From: Vandiemenella viatica
Taxonomy: Eukaryota > Arthropoda > Insecta > Orthoptera > Morabidae
Length of the DNA stretch: 64,000 nt
Reading direction: 5' to 3'
Assembly (NCBI GenBank): GCA_031002005.1
Contig: JARYHS010009186.1
Span: forward strand, 184,662,437 to 184,726,436
Positions 22,062-32,977 of this stretch are shown piece by piece. Both the position numbers and the translations under genes were made by a program. The notes under the pieces were generated by a model. It worked only from the letters and a program-made list of their open reading frames with translations, was not told the origin of the DNA and ran no database searches. Numbering within the stretch: position 1 is the first letter of the stretch; each line of letters begins with the position of its first letter.

Positions 22062-22350
22062 AGCGGCCTGGTAGCTCAGAAGGTAGAGCGCCTGACAACG
22101 GTCCGGACGACCGGGATTCGATCCCCTACGAAGCCGAGGATTTTTCCTCGAAGCTGAATTTTCGGAATGGCTGCCCAGGCCCACTCATCCTGCTATCCAA
22201 TGAGTACCACTGTAACGTAAAGAACGGCCGCAGGATGGCACTGACCCCGTCACGTCAATTCTAGTGCTGGAGGTTGTACAGGGAGTGCGTGAATCCTACT
22301 GCAAGTGACATGAGCAGTCGGAACTCCGTGACCTTTACCTTACCTGGTAC
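22062..22350 (+). mobile_element. tRNA-derived SINE, family F
   Basis: The head is strongly tRNA-like: ggcctggtagctcagaaggt (A box) and gaccgggattcgatccccta (B box), spaced as in tRNA. It is followed by a roughly 220-bp unrelated body (ggctgcccaggcccactcat and onward) ending near tgacctttaccttacc. The head does not close as an acceptor stem, so it is a SINE and not a tRNA gene. Confidence 0.7.
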
Positions 22351-22544
22351 ATGTCACGTTGGTTGATTATGACAACTTCAATAACAAAATGTGATGTGAT
22401 GTCTTCGTTTTGATTCTAGAATTGCGTGAAGAATCGCAAGTAAGAATTAAACTTCAACGCATGTTATATTATAAACAATAATTACTTACTTATGTTTGTA
22501 AGTTACTCCAAAGGACACATATCCAATAACAACATTATTAATAA

Positions 22545-23442
22545 TCTTTATATATTTGTTTGTTTGTTGGTTTGTATGTTGGTTTGTATGTTGGTTTGTT
22601 TGTTTGTTCTTCATACAAAACCACAGTTTTCATCCGATCTCGATGAAACTTTGCACACTTATCCTTTGAAACAAGGAAAAAAATACTGTCTACATTTGGT
22701 TGAAAAATTATCTGTATAAATAACACATGTTGTCTCATAACTTCGAAATACGGCGATAGACAGACACGTTGGATATGGTCGCCTCCGAACCGTGTTTTCG
22801 TATAGTAGACTGGCAGCTAAGTGGTTAAAGCGCTTGCTTACGAACGTCGTGGTCTCCGTGGAGGATAAATTTTTTAAAAATTGTTTTCATCGTAAGAGTC
22901 AGGCCTGGGCCGTAGGTTATTCGGATTGAATGTTAAACTGTAGATATTAGAAAGTTAGGGATGCAATGCGAGGCAAATCGTAGGTAGTGTTGCAATGTTG
23001 TAGGTGTATATTTTTTTACGTTATAATGATCCCTCAGGTGTTGTTCGCAGTCAGTGTGTGAGTGTGAACCACAGTAATATTATTATAAATACGAAAGTAA
23101 GTCTCTGTCTTTTGTTACGTTTTGACGACTAAATGGCTGTATCGTTGTGATGCAATTTTATAAGGAAATCTGTATGAAGAGTACAGGATATTTTTTCCAG
23201 TATGATTAACAGTTGTAGCCACGAAATTTTGAGACCTTATCGAATGGTGACAGAAATATGTTGGAAATTGATTCTCTACAAGAGACAGGTTCGACGGTAC
23301 AATGATATAGTGATAGCTTTACTGACATATTATTCCTACTCGATATTTTTTGGGACCAATCCTTCGTTAGCAACTTTCTATATTTAATTCTGGCCAAAAA
23401 TAATTCTTAATCCACGCGTACGAAGTCGAGGGTACGGGCTAG
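22545..23442 (+). mobile_element. Non-autonomous Helitron, copy 2
   Basis: The element begins TCTTTATATATTTGTTTG after an A (22544) and ends cgaagtcgagggtacgggCTAG before a T (23443). This is the A|T insertion and TC...CTAG layout expected for Helitrons. No target duplication or terminal inverted repeat is present, as is normal for the class. Near the start it carries catccgatctcgatgaaact, shared with copy 1 (7085-7901). It encodes no Rep/helicase, and its 898 bp are mostly non-coding. A SINE C-like tRNA core is embedded at about 22797-22965. Confidence 0.8.
22797..22965 (+). repeat. SINE-like tRNA core inside Helitron copy 2
   Basis: The segment reads gtagactggcagctaagtgg, then gttaaagcgcttgcttacga, then a broken B box around gtctccgtggagg, then gattgaatgttaaactgtag. 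The same order is present in the free SINE family C copies at 45440-45683 and 46575-46845. Confidence 0.6.
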
Positions 23443-24337
23443 TTAACTATAAAGTATTGGTGAAAACAAGGTATAAACACAATGCTGAAACGATTTCAAC
23501 ATAAATGCTAATAAATGCCTAAATGAATTAGTTTAGTTAGCCTGTAAGAGCATCGTAATGTAATAATTATCTCTTAGATCAGCGTAAAAATTTGTGAATT
23601 CGTTTTTATGAAAAAAAGTGTACATTAAGTTGAAACTGAGGACTAAAGGTTTTTCGTATTAGACGAGTAAAAGAATGTAACTATCAATAGTTGAATGCAG
23701 TGGTGAAAATAAATGTTTTTAAATTTAAAAACATGAGGAGAATTGATTAGTGTGAAGCAGATAATTTATAGCAGCAAGGCAGTTACCGTACGTCCTTTTT
23801 GGTTGTGAGTCCAAAATGCAATTACGGACTACATTTAGTAAAAAATAAATAAAACAATAACCTTGAAACATAAATAAGCAAGTCTGTTGATTATCGTACT
23901 ACATCACATTTAAAATCTTGAAATTTTTGGCTCCTAAACTATGGAAATAAACGGGAATATCAGTACGGTCTTTCATTGATTTTCTCGAAAAAAAATTTAT
24001 TTTCTCATAAATCAGCAACAATAACAAACGCTAGTGAATATATCCAAATCGAATAAAGGCAAAAATGTTGAGTGTAAAAGACGTTAGGACTAAATCACAA
24101 GAGTGTTGTGTTATTAATTAGCCCATAAAATATCCTCAACAAAATTCCATTAAAATTCCACATCTCACGTATGGTGGTTACAAAATTCTAGGAGGTTGTC
24201 CCTCTGCATCAGCAAGAATCTATCAAAAGTTTGTGTGGTCTACAGGAGATCTTGATTCCGCTGACTAATCACGTCATAATATTGCAGCAGACAATCGCAA
24301 GACGTATCATTTTCAAGCAGTAATTAGGGTTAATACA
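23443..24337. other. Intron sequence without recognisable feature
   Basis: AT-rich. No coding frame or repeat termini were found. Confidence 0.5.
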
Positions 24338-24344
24338 CCTTAGA

Positions 24345-24686
24345 GTGGTGGCCAACCAAAATGATCTTGCAGGCCACTTTAGGAATTCATCATAACTTCA
24401 CTGGCCGCATATAAAATAATATATTCGGAATAATATTATTTTAAAATCAAAGTTATTTTTTTCTCATAATTTCAACAGTTAATTTTTGTATATATGGATG
24501 TACAAATAATGTATTTAAAAAAAAAACATTGGTTTTCACTACTGTCGCCATTATAAAATAAATAAAATATAACAATAAATATAAATATAATAAAATATAA
24601 AATAAAAGTATGATGAATCTCGAGTGCCGGAAAAATGTTCAAGGCGGGCCACATGCGGCCCGTGGGACGCGGGTTGGTCACCCCTG
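24345..24686. mobile_element. hAT-type MITE
   Basis: Left end gtggtggccaacc and right end ggttggtcacccctg form hAT-like inverted termini. Further inward, subterminal gcaggccac / gtggcccg-type phrases face each other. CCTTAGA flanks both sides (24338-24344 and 24687-24693), giving a 7 to 8 bp target duplication. The 342-bp interior is AT-rich and non-coding. Confidence 0.75.
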
Positions 24687-24693
24687 CCTTAGA

Positions 24694-25036
24694 CCATTAT
24701 TTACAAGCAGATATTAAATTATAATACACCTAATATCAGCATGACATCGATAGAACTGCTCCAGAAGTATTTATTTCTAGCAGTGTCTTGCATTTTACTA
24801 CTTCAGTATTATCACGCCAATCCCTCGCAGAATATTATTCTGTCATTTGACTGCATAATTATTTAATGCCTTTCAGAAATTTAATCGGAACGGCAGGTAA
24901 TAGGAATGAATTTGAATCAATTTCACCTCGCATGATCAGTATCGCTGTATTTTAATTCATACGGCCTAGATCGAGGGTATAATAATCGTTGGTAGGTAAC
25001 AAGAACCTGTGTATTATTTGTTTTGTATGGTTGCAG
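24694..25036 (+). other. 3' end of the first receptor intron
   Basis: AT-rich, ending in a good pyrimidine-rich acceptor (ttgttttgtatggttgcag). Nothing else is recognisable. Confidence 0.6.
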
Positions 25037-25147
25037 GGCTGCTACCTGCTGAACCCTCACGGCTACGAGACGCAGCGCTACTGCTGGATGTCTGTAGAGA
25101 AGGGCATGCTCCTCTCCTACCTGATGCCCGTCGCACCGCTCATCATG
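25037..25147 (+). CDS. Adhesion-type GPCR, exon encoding extracellular loop 2 and TM5
   Basis: A 37-codon phase-0 exon between acceptor ggttgcag and donor gtaagg. It continues TM4 from the 7963 exon (GCYLL), then encodes loop 2 with NPHGYETQRYCWMSV and most of TM5 (GMLLSYLMPVAPLIM). The C-W pair is the loop-2 signature of class B receptors, and its cysteine would bond to the TM3 cysteine. The spacing P-x-G-Y then C-W-x-S-V resembles Flamingo/Celsr receptors, where a similar Y-G-N...C-W-x-S-V motif occurs. The short exon has intact frames and splice sites, so I regard it as a functional exon. Confidence 0.85.
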
Positions 25148-25614
25148 GTAAGGACCCCACCTCACATTATCCTTATTATTCAGACATTATACATTAATTT
25201 TATCTACAATGATAATTCAGAAATTAAAGCATGTTTCATCATACAAATACAACCAATTGAAACGCTATAAATTAACAAATTTTTCTACCTGCTCTCGCAA
25301 TCTTTACATCGTCACATTACAAATAGTATTATTACTCGTCGGATTTCAACACCAGTTTTATTATTTCTTGCCCGTTCGCCGTAAACGCATGATGATTACA
25401 CAACATCGCTATCTGAAAAGACTTTGTCTTACTTGGGAACCATCAGACCTGTTCCGAACGGATTTTGATCCCCCGAGTATATGTTGAAGAGTATTTACTC
25501 CATATGTCTGTGTAACAATTATTTCTTCAAAATGAGCCCTGGGTATCGAGAAATTAACGCGGAAACATATGTAAATATATTTTAAATATTATAATTTTAG
25601 TACATGATTTAAAA

Positions 25615-25687
25615 GGTTCAGCCTGGTGTATGCGGTAAGGCGCTAACTTTCCATTTTGCGAACCCGGGTTCAAATCCCCATATTGCC
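25615..25687 (+). repeat. tRNA-like segment, left arm
   Basis: It reads cagcctggtgtatgcggtaa, an A-box-like start, then gcgaacccgggttcaaatcc with a canonical B box. The acceptor ends (ggttcagc and atattgcc) do not pair well, so a functional tRNA gene is unlikely. Confidence 0.5.
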
Positions 25688-26152
25688 AAATATTTTTATT
25701 TCTTTTTTTATATGCAGTAATCATTGAGCATTGATTTTATTTCATTTAAAATTCATTTACGAATTTTTATTATGCGAAATAACAGACATTTTATTAATTT
25801 CAAACATTTACATGCTACCACCACTGAACGGAAATAAGTATAACTGTGGTATGGCGGAAAAACCCCGACCTTATGGCTGTAACATATTTACTTTTCGATA
25901 TTAATTGTAGAAATACAAGTATAGAAACGATGAACATGAAATACATCTGTTTCATTAAAAAAAAACACATACAAAAAAAACACATAAACAATAAAATAAT
26001 GATTTTCTAAAAAAAAAAAGTTCGGGTTCTATATTCTGTAATATTTTGTTTTAAAAGTTATTTTGCATAATAAAAATTCGTAATTGAATTTTAAATGAAA
26101 TAAAATCAATGCTCAATGATTACTGCAAATAAAAAAAGAAATAAAAATATTT

Positions 26153-26228
26153 GGCAGTATGGGGATTTGAACCCGGGTTCGCAAAATGGGAAGTGGTAGC
26201 ACCTTACTACATAGACCATGCTGAAGCT
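26153..26228 (-). repeat. tRNA-like segment, right arm
   Basis: This is the reverse-complement counterpart of the left-arm segment, with the same gcgaacccgggttcaaatcc B-box region. The A-box region has diverged (cagcatggtctatgtagtaa). Confidence 0.5.
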
Positions 26229-26449
26229 TTAAACAATGTACAAAAATTATAGTATTTAAAAGTTATTCACATATGTTTCCGCGTTAATTTCTCGATACCT
26301 AGGGCTCATTTTGAAGAAATAATTGTAACACAGACATATGGAGTAATTACCCTTTGACATATACTCGGGGGGATCGAAATCCGTTCTGAACAGGTCTGAT
26401 GGTCTCCAAGTTAGATTATGACAGATGATCTCTCCCTTTCATTAAAATC

Positions 26450-26677
26450 TCAGGCGAATGTTTGAGGTTCATGCATCACTTCTATGCATCGGTCGCTGCC
26501 ATACCTCCATTTCCGTATCTTCTTCTTTCGTTTCACCCTTTGGGGGTACGATGAACACTTCTTTGCGTGTTGTTCCTTCCTTTGCGCCCAGTATTTCTTC
26601 ATTCTCTCGGATCTTTTTATCCTCTTCTCTTCAGAGATGATGGGTTTTAGATTTTTCTTGGAACCTGATCCTTTCAT
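26450..26677 (-). other. Lysine/arginine-rich open frame, uncertain
   Basis: A 75-codon frame on the minus strand encodes a very basic peptide with ISEEKRIKRSERMKKYWAQR and KRKKKIRKWRYG. The phrase SERMKKYWAQRK looks like a basic helical DNA- or RNA-binding segment rather than random sequence. No promoter, splice context or family could be established. It lies directly beside the large inverted repeat and could be a scrap of a transposon-encoded protein. Confidence 0.25.
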
Positions 26678-26729
26678 CTATGAATCTTATCTGCGCTGTT
26701 CTATCAAGTAATGACTTTCCGTAATTTTT

Positions 26730-27125
26730 AATTCTCTTAGATCTTTTCCAATTTCTGTGAACCAATTAGGCTTCGTTATGCGGCTATGGAAGAAACAAAA
26801 AATTTGTTTGTTTAGTTTGTCAGAGCTCATTCGGAGAAGATGCAGGTAGAAATTTTAGTCTCCTATTGTGCATAGTATCGTTTGCCGTATATTGTAAGGA
26901 TTCTTCGATGAAGGTCTCAGATTCGAATGTTTTCAACCTGCAGCCACCCAAATAACACTTTACGTGATTTAGATTTTTACAGTCCTAAGCGTTGTGTCAG
27001 ATCGAAGCTTTTTGTAGCCTCTCGATATAATAATAATTACAATGTGAATGGCAATATTCCCCGGGAGTTCCCGACAGGTAGTTCCACCGCTGCTTTGACA
27101 GAGTTTCGATTTGCCTCACGTGTCA
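26730..27125. other. Intron sequence without recognisable feature
   Basis: Nothing identifiable. Composition is average for the intron. Confidence 0.45.
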
Positions 27126-27127
27126 TG

Positions 27128-27262
27128 GCTAATTAACCTTGGCGAATGGACGCCAGAGTTCAACGTTGAATACGGAACCACGGAGGCGTTCTGGCGTACT
27201 TCACATTAGACAACAAGCTGTGCTAGGGTCTTTCAAAATCCCCACCTAGACAACTATTTGAA
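27128..27262 (-). mobile_element. SINE fragment, family C
   Basis: On the minus strand it reads ccggttcaaatagttgtcta (B-box region), ggtggggattttgaaagacc and cctccgtggttccgtattca. This is the same order as the family C copies at 37485-37735 and 46575-46845. The A-box end is missing. Confidence 0.6.
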
Positions 27263-27443
27263 CCGGAAATCTACAATATATATATAATTTTTTTTCTGCC
27301 ATATATTCCATTAATTCTGACCGAATCTGTTATATCGAATGGAAAAATTTTAAAGTGTTCTTATGAGGCATTATGTTTTTTCTTTAAATAGGTGTTACTT
27401 TTTACCTAGAAAATCCAGTTCAGTGAAGGAGCTTGGTAGGGAT

Positions 27444-28882
27444 TAGGGATTGCAATCCAGCAAAGCGGGATCCCGCAATCCCGCGGGATCCCGCATCATT
27501 AGACAGTCTGGCGAATCCCGCACAAAAATAAGCGGATCCACAATCCGCAAAATCCGGCGGGAACGCGTGTCAGTCTGCGTGACTCGCTGTCCCACTCGGT
27601 CTCGATCGGACGTTTTGCACTGTTTGCCTGCACCAAAGCAGTTTGCATTTGACTCGTGTGAAGAAACGTTTGTTTTTGTCAACCTTCGCCATTCGTAAGT
27701 AAATAGATATACTTTTACGCATTCATCAAAACTTACATTTGTTTCGAGTACACATTTCTGCAATTTGAGTTATGTTGCGTATTTAGTACGATTTTCTAAC
27801 TATATAATTATTTTTTAAGTGTCGCACACGTTATCTGAACTACACAGTTACAGCTTTTTATTTACGGTTTCATTATTCCCATTTTCTGTATTTGCAGATA
27901 AAGTAATTGTGACAATTTCCTAGTTTTCGGCTGAAAATTTGATTATTCGTTGATATGAAACTAATGTTATCGTAATTTTAACGATCGCGTACCTATTTGT
28001 TTAACAGCTATCAAAAGGCAATTGTATATCCCTTGACTTATTGTTGTTTTGGCCGCTGCCTCAATGCGTTTCTTTAACGAAAGCCACCTGCTTACATGTG
28101 CCACTCAGGCTTTCGATTAATCCCTCTTCTCCTTGTTATTATTTCGACTAAAAGTAAAAAAAAAAAGTTATAACGAAATTTTCACGGGTGTATCGACGAA
28201 TTGTGTTGTAGGAACATCATACTTCGACGGCTGCCTCCGCCGTCTTCCTCACGTGTGTAATTTCGTGTGTTTGCAATGAAATCCGGAGATACAACCTATG
28301 CAACCTATGAGGACTTCACTGCAATCATTCGCCGAGAAAGTCTCCTTTCTTACTAAAAAAAATAATAATTTCCACTCTTAAAAACGTCGTAACGCCACAT
28401 AAGTAAATCCTAAATACTTGACAGTTTACGTGTTGGCGAGTAGTTTCTTTTAATAACATTGAATTATGGAACGTTTATTTAGAATTGAAAAAAAAACCTC
28501 TGGTAACTTGGGCATTAAGCAAACCATATTTTTAAACTTATGTGATGTATTGTAAGGCACATGACCTAAGACTCAATAATTTCCATTTTTATTATTTATT
28601 ATAAAATTGGTTTAGATTAAAAAACAAAAATGTAAAACCTCGAAATACACTTAAGACACGCTAAAAAGTTTTAATGTCATTTTGCCAATCAAAATATTGT
28701 TAACTGTTAATTTTTATCATTTAACATTAAAAATTATTTATTAATTTAATTATTACTTAATTTATTAACGTTTTAAGTAACTATGAATTAAATATATGCG
28801 TTAAAAAACTGTTAGTACCAATCACGCACAAATCCCGCGCGGATCCCGCGGGATTGAAAACACTGCGGGATTGCAATCCTTA
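27444..28882. mobile_element. hAT element with perfect 8-bp target duplication
   Basis: GTAGGGAT occurs immediately before 27444 (27436-27443) and immediately after 28882 (28883-28890). The ends are inverted repeats, tagggattgcaatcc on the left and ggattgcaatcctta on the right. Just inside both ends are gcgggatcccgcgggatt-type palindromes. The 1.44-kb interior has no recognisable transposase, only short frames, so it is probably a non-autonomous internal-deletion copy. The intact duplication suggests a fairly young insertion. Confidence 0.85.
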
Positions 28883-28974
28883 GTAGGGATATTGCTCGAA
28901 GAATTAGGAATAGTGCACGGAAGGGGAAAGGTGACCTTGACCACAAGAACTCGATTTCATGAATAAGGGAGTGG

Positions 28975-29095
28975 GAAAATTTTCTTTTGTAGGTAAGGGC
29001 GTCAGAGATTAGAACAAATTACCCACTGAAGTGTTGAATAATTTAGCAAAAACGTTGAAGGAATTTAAAATTAAAATTTGTAAATCGGAAAAATA
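28975..29095 (+). pseudogene. LINE C-terminal scrap
   Basis: One frame reads FVGKGVRD, a stop, then NKLPTEVLNNLAKTLKEFKI and a lysine-rich end. The pattern V-R-D-W-N-x-L-P-x-E-V...F-K is common at the C-terminus of reverse transcriptase proteins of several LINE families. Here the tryptophan codon has become a stop. About 35 codons remain. Confidence 0.45.
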
Positions 29096-29099
29096 GATG

Positions 29100-31855
29100 A
29101 GGGAGGAACTTAGCACTCAAATTATAGAAGGCAATTAAAAAATAAAATAAGGGGAATTAAATTACTAAGGGGATTGCCACCGAAGCGTGTGATCCATCGC
29201 AATTGGATTAACTTTGTCACTTGCACCACCATCCACTAAATAACGTGAATATCAGGCTCCTTTCAGCAACAACTACTGACGAACAAATTCTAAGAACTTT
29301 TTATTGGTAAAGAAGCAGACAGTTTTCTAATCTAGTAGTCTCTTTCAGCACACTTGCAGTGCTATACCGCTGCTGTATGATACGATCATTGACGCAGTTT
29401 CCAAAAAGGCTATGCCCGATAGTATGGGAAAGAATTTGTTAAAACTCATTAATTCTACCGACTGACTGTCTGACATTAGTGAACAGGATGCGGTCTTTAT
29501 CTGATCGTTTGCTGTATGTTATGAGACTGCTTCGACATCTGTAAAACTATGCGTTACTGTCCGTCCTTTGCCGCTGTAAATATAAATTTATGCATCTGAT
29601 TGTTCCAGCTGGTGACTTCTGATTATTCCTACAGGTTTTCAAACGCCACCCCTCAATCAACAAGACTTATCAAGTGGTCTCCAACCGAGGATGTTTGAAT
29701 GGTTTTCGTGATCCGATTAGACAACTTACTAGAACAGGAGGTGCCTAATTTTGTCACATTTTTAAGGGCACGTGCCGCATACTCGGCAGAATTTGTAGTA
29801 AGTGCAATAACTGCCATAACTGTTCCATTTTCCATGTGGTTAAATCCGCCACAACAGTTGAACACCCCGCAACAGACCAGCTTCGAGAGTTGTAGTATAA
29901 AACGATCTTTGCTTTCATAAAGACCCACTTATTGTAAGGAAAGGGATTAGTGCCTTAATATGTCTACGGTTCGTGAAAACTCCTTATGTTTTGTCTCCTA
30001 TTATTTAATTTTTTACTATACTTTTTTTGAGTGGAATTAGTATAAAATGACTGAGCTCATCATTATTTAATCACATTGTCTGGTGAGCCGATATTAAAAT
30101 TTTAATTCGTGCCAGATGGTAAATGTATTGTGGAGCCTTATCCAACCGAGGTGCACTGGAAAATAGTTGAGGAACTCATTTGGAAGCACAATGTGGCATA
30201 TTACTCTTATTAATCTATAAACGACATATGCTGACGTGTTGGGTTATCTACTTGTTTTGGAAATTGCTTTTTGTGTCTAAAATGGGATACGAATTGTCTC
30301 TTCGTAATTTAAACTCAAAATTTTCAAGTTATTTAGAACAAACAAATCATTTACTTTCTTTAAATATATTTAATAAGCAAGAATTTATCGATATACGTAT
30401 ACATTTGAGTTACTTCAGAAGCAAGTAACATACTGCTGTCACAGTGGACGAGTGCTTTCCTTGTATGTGTTAGCGTTTTAACCACGTTAAACAGATTGTC
30501 TCCTGTTGCAAAATACTACTAATCCAGGGAAAAAAAAAAAAAAGATTGCCTCTGTCCACACTTGTGACAGACTTTTTCTTACCGGTATTAGTGATTCCGT
30601 CGATTCCCTTTCAACGAATTGCAAGTTCAATAACAGCCGATAGAGTTTCTAGTCCTCTTTTATCTATCCGGTACCAGACGTAAAAAAATACTCTTTACTG
30701 ATGAGATTGTATCATGGCATGAAGTAAAGAGCAAATGACATTACATCATCGTTTAAGCAATTTTCTCAGTTGTTTGTTTTAATTTGTTTAGCGTGACATC
30801 AGTGTTGTAACCACCCTTCATACCATTTTACGAAGATTTGTGGTAGATAACAACATCCAATAGTGGTGAAACGTCTGTCTCACCACTCCATATTAAGTGG
30901 AGGAAAACTACGTTTATTTTTGTCAAGTCAACCGTTAATGATGCATTATAATCGAAGGCTTGTGTTTGTAATGTGTTTCGCGTATGAAATTTTTATTTAC
31001 TAACTTCCTAAATTAATATATAGAAATGCGGGGAATACGTTAATTAACACAAGTTGAAATGGCGTACGATGCATGCTATTTTTTTTTTTTAAATCATGTG
31101 CTATTTGCTCCTATCCACATCTAATCTACATATAATTTTAAAGGTTAGGATTTCTACTTTTGGCAATATTATAAATTAATAAAGGATTTTTTTTGTAATT
31201 CGGTCCTTAAAGAACAAAGGTATCATTATTTCTAAAGTTTTTTTTTCACAAGCCATTTATCTCCGATTATACCTGACCAATAGCGATAGATGATGTATCA
31301 TTTTGACAATTTATGTCTCAGATTTGCAACATTATAAATTATGAAAGAAATTTTTCGAAATTTGATCCTTTAAGGCAAAAGCATTAACAATTAAATTCAC
31401 TCGTATGTGACAGTCCATAGTAAACCCACTAGATAACACGAGAAGATAGCACGGAGATATTAATAAACTGCCATGGTTGGCGTCGATAAGGATTGATCGC
31501 ATTACCGATTTATAGCAGCACTACATATCACAGCGGTATCAACAATCTCTGCGTTTTTTAAATAATGAGTAGCTTTTCGAATATTTTTTTCTGCTACGGA
31601 AAGAATTCTGTTTTGCTGTACAATTCCTATTTAAACATACTATTCGCGAAATTTTTGCATTCATGATCGCACTATCACAAAACAGGAGAACTGTACAGCA
31701 CAGAGATATGGGTATGCTGAGTGTGATTTGTTCAGCTTAGTTGTATTCCGGTGAGGTCAGTGACAGTTCACTGTGTGTGATTTGTTGAGCTTGGTATGTA
31801 TTCCAATTCTCTATTCATCGTATTTATTTACAGTGTTTTCAAAAGAGTCACCAAG
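29100..31855. other. Intron sequence without recognisable feature
   Basis: AT-rich. The 60 to 90-codon open frames at 29653-29928 and 30180-30428 show no motif or splice context that I can defend. Confidence 0.45.
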
Positions 31856-31863
31856 CTGTATTT

Positions 31864-31898
31864 AAAAAAAAAAAAAGAGGGAGAGAGAGAGAGGGAAA
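31864..31898. repeat. Low-complexity A-run and (GA)n
   Basis: A run of A followed by gagggagagagagagagagg. This is a simple repeat without an attached element body. Confidence 0.8.
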
Positions 31899-31899
31899 T

Positions 31900-32590
31900 A
31901 TACCAGGAGTGATCAGAAATTAAGGTTACAAAGCCGATATTCCTCGAGTTTCGTTCTTTATAGATAAATTAGAAGTGTGTGGTAATTCTAAGACATACTG
32001 TTGGTAACACTGCAAACTTTCAACCACCCGCCACCTGTAGCGCTAGTTGAGGGTAAACACAAAGGCGATTCGTTTGGAAAACTGGTATCGCGAAGAAATA
32101 CGCTCAGGAGGCCGACGATTTTCTTCAGCGAAGCAGGTGAAACACTTTGCGACAGGAGGGAATGTTCAAACTTATCGCACTAAGCGACAAGTGTCCACAC
32201 TACGTCGAAAAATAACCTAATATATGTACTATTCGTACGCTGCATTAATTTCATGAACTAAATATACACGTTTCACACCAGGGTTTGTAGGCTTAGTTAC
32301 TGATCACCCCAGCTACAACAAATAACATGTATATTAAATAGTAAAAAAAATGCAAATGCAACTGTTTTTTATGCTTTAATGCCGTACGCGTTTCAACTCT
32401 CATCGTGGCATCATCACGGACGAGTAATTTGTCGCTAATGATTCTCTGATTAGATACGTAATGCGTATGGTATAAGACGTATAAAGAAAGTTGCATTAGC
32501 GTTATTTTTCTGATTTAATTTACTGAGCAACTGCGTAAAAATGTCCTAGAGCAACATTGTATGTATGTGTGCGAGTGAGGTTGTGGCGTG
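31900..32590 (+). other. End of the second receptor intron
   Basis: It contains gtgatcagaaattaaggttac near 31911, which resembles a mariner-type terminus, and acgcgtttcaactctcatcg near 32387, a phrase I associate with repeat ends. Neither could be developed into a delimited element. The intron closes with gtggcgtgttgtgcag. Confidence 0.35.
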
Positions 32591-32598
32591 TTGTGCAG

Positions 32599-32910
32599 GC
32601 CAACACCGCGGTGTCGCTGGCCAGCGTGCGCGAGCTGACGCGCTGCGAGATGCAGGAGAAGCCGCTGGCGACCTGCGTCAGCGGCGGCGGCGCCGAGGAC
32701 AGCGGCAGCGTCGCGTCGGGCTGCGGCTGCGGCGGCGCCGACGACGACGACTCGGAGTGCCGCGAGTTGTCTGCCGGCCGGCTGGCTCTCAGGCGCTGCG
32801 CCTCGCTGCTGCCGCTGCTCGCCGTCGCCTGGTTCCTCGGCGTCGTCGCGCTCGAGAACCCGCAGGCCGTCGCGCTAGCCATCATGTACGCGGCCACCTC
32901 CGCCTTCCTC
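32599..32910 (+). CDS. Adhesion-type GPCR, exon encoding end of TM5, intracellular loop 3, TM6 and most of TM7
   Basis: A 104-codon phase-0 exon between acceptor gttgtgcag and donor gtgagt. Residues 1-10 finish TM5 (ANTAVSLASV). Residues 11-62 form a long third intracellular loop with a low-complexity insert (SGGGAEDSGSVASGCGCGGA, then four aspartates). Residues 66-85 are TM6 (CASLLPLLAVAWFLGVVAL), a short ENPQ loop follows, and residues 90-104 start TM7 (AVALAIMYAATSAFL). Loop 3 of most adhesion receptors is short, so the 50-residue glycine/aspartate/cysteine-rich loop is unusual. The exon is extremely GC-rich, which also leaves false open frames on other frames. The reading frame joins both neighbouring exons without a break. 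Confidence 0.85.
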
Positions 32911-32977
32911 GTGAGTACAGTCACCAGCTTCTTAAACTTCATATCCTCCACACTCATCGTCACACCTGACAAACGTA

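Larger units (their letters stand above)
25427..26418. repeat. Large inverted repeat, arms about 360 bp, tRNA-like core in each arm
   Basis: The left arm (about 25427-25785) and the right arm (about 26056-26418) are reverse complements. For example, ccatcagacctgttccgaac faces gttctgaacaggtctgatgg, and cattgagcattgattttatt faces aataaaatcaatgctcaatg. Identity looks close to 90 percent by eye. The 270-bp spacer is AT-rich with A-runs. Each arm holds a tRNA-like segment (25615-25687 and 26153-26228) with a perfect B box ggttcaaatcc. Because homology extends well beyond the tRNA-like part, this is better explained as a foldback-type element than as two SINEs inserted head to head. Confidence 0.85.

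Noticed and set aside
22062..22135. Possible tRNA gene with good A and B boxes
   Set aside because: The sequence runs on into a 220-bp SINE body and the ends do not form an acceptor stem.
25615..26228. Two possible tRNA genes (perfect B boxes)
   Set aside because: Acceptor stems do not pair, the segments are embedded in longer inverted-repeat arms, and there is no clean anticodon loop. Called tRNA-like repeat cores instead.
31900..32190. Possible mariner element starting at gtgatcagaaattaaggttac
   Set aside because: No matching right terminus and no transposase motif could be read.
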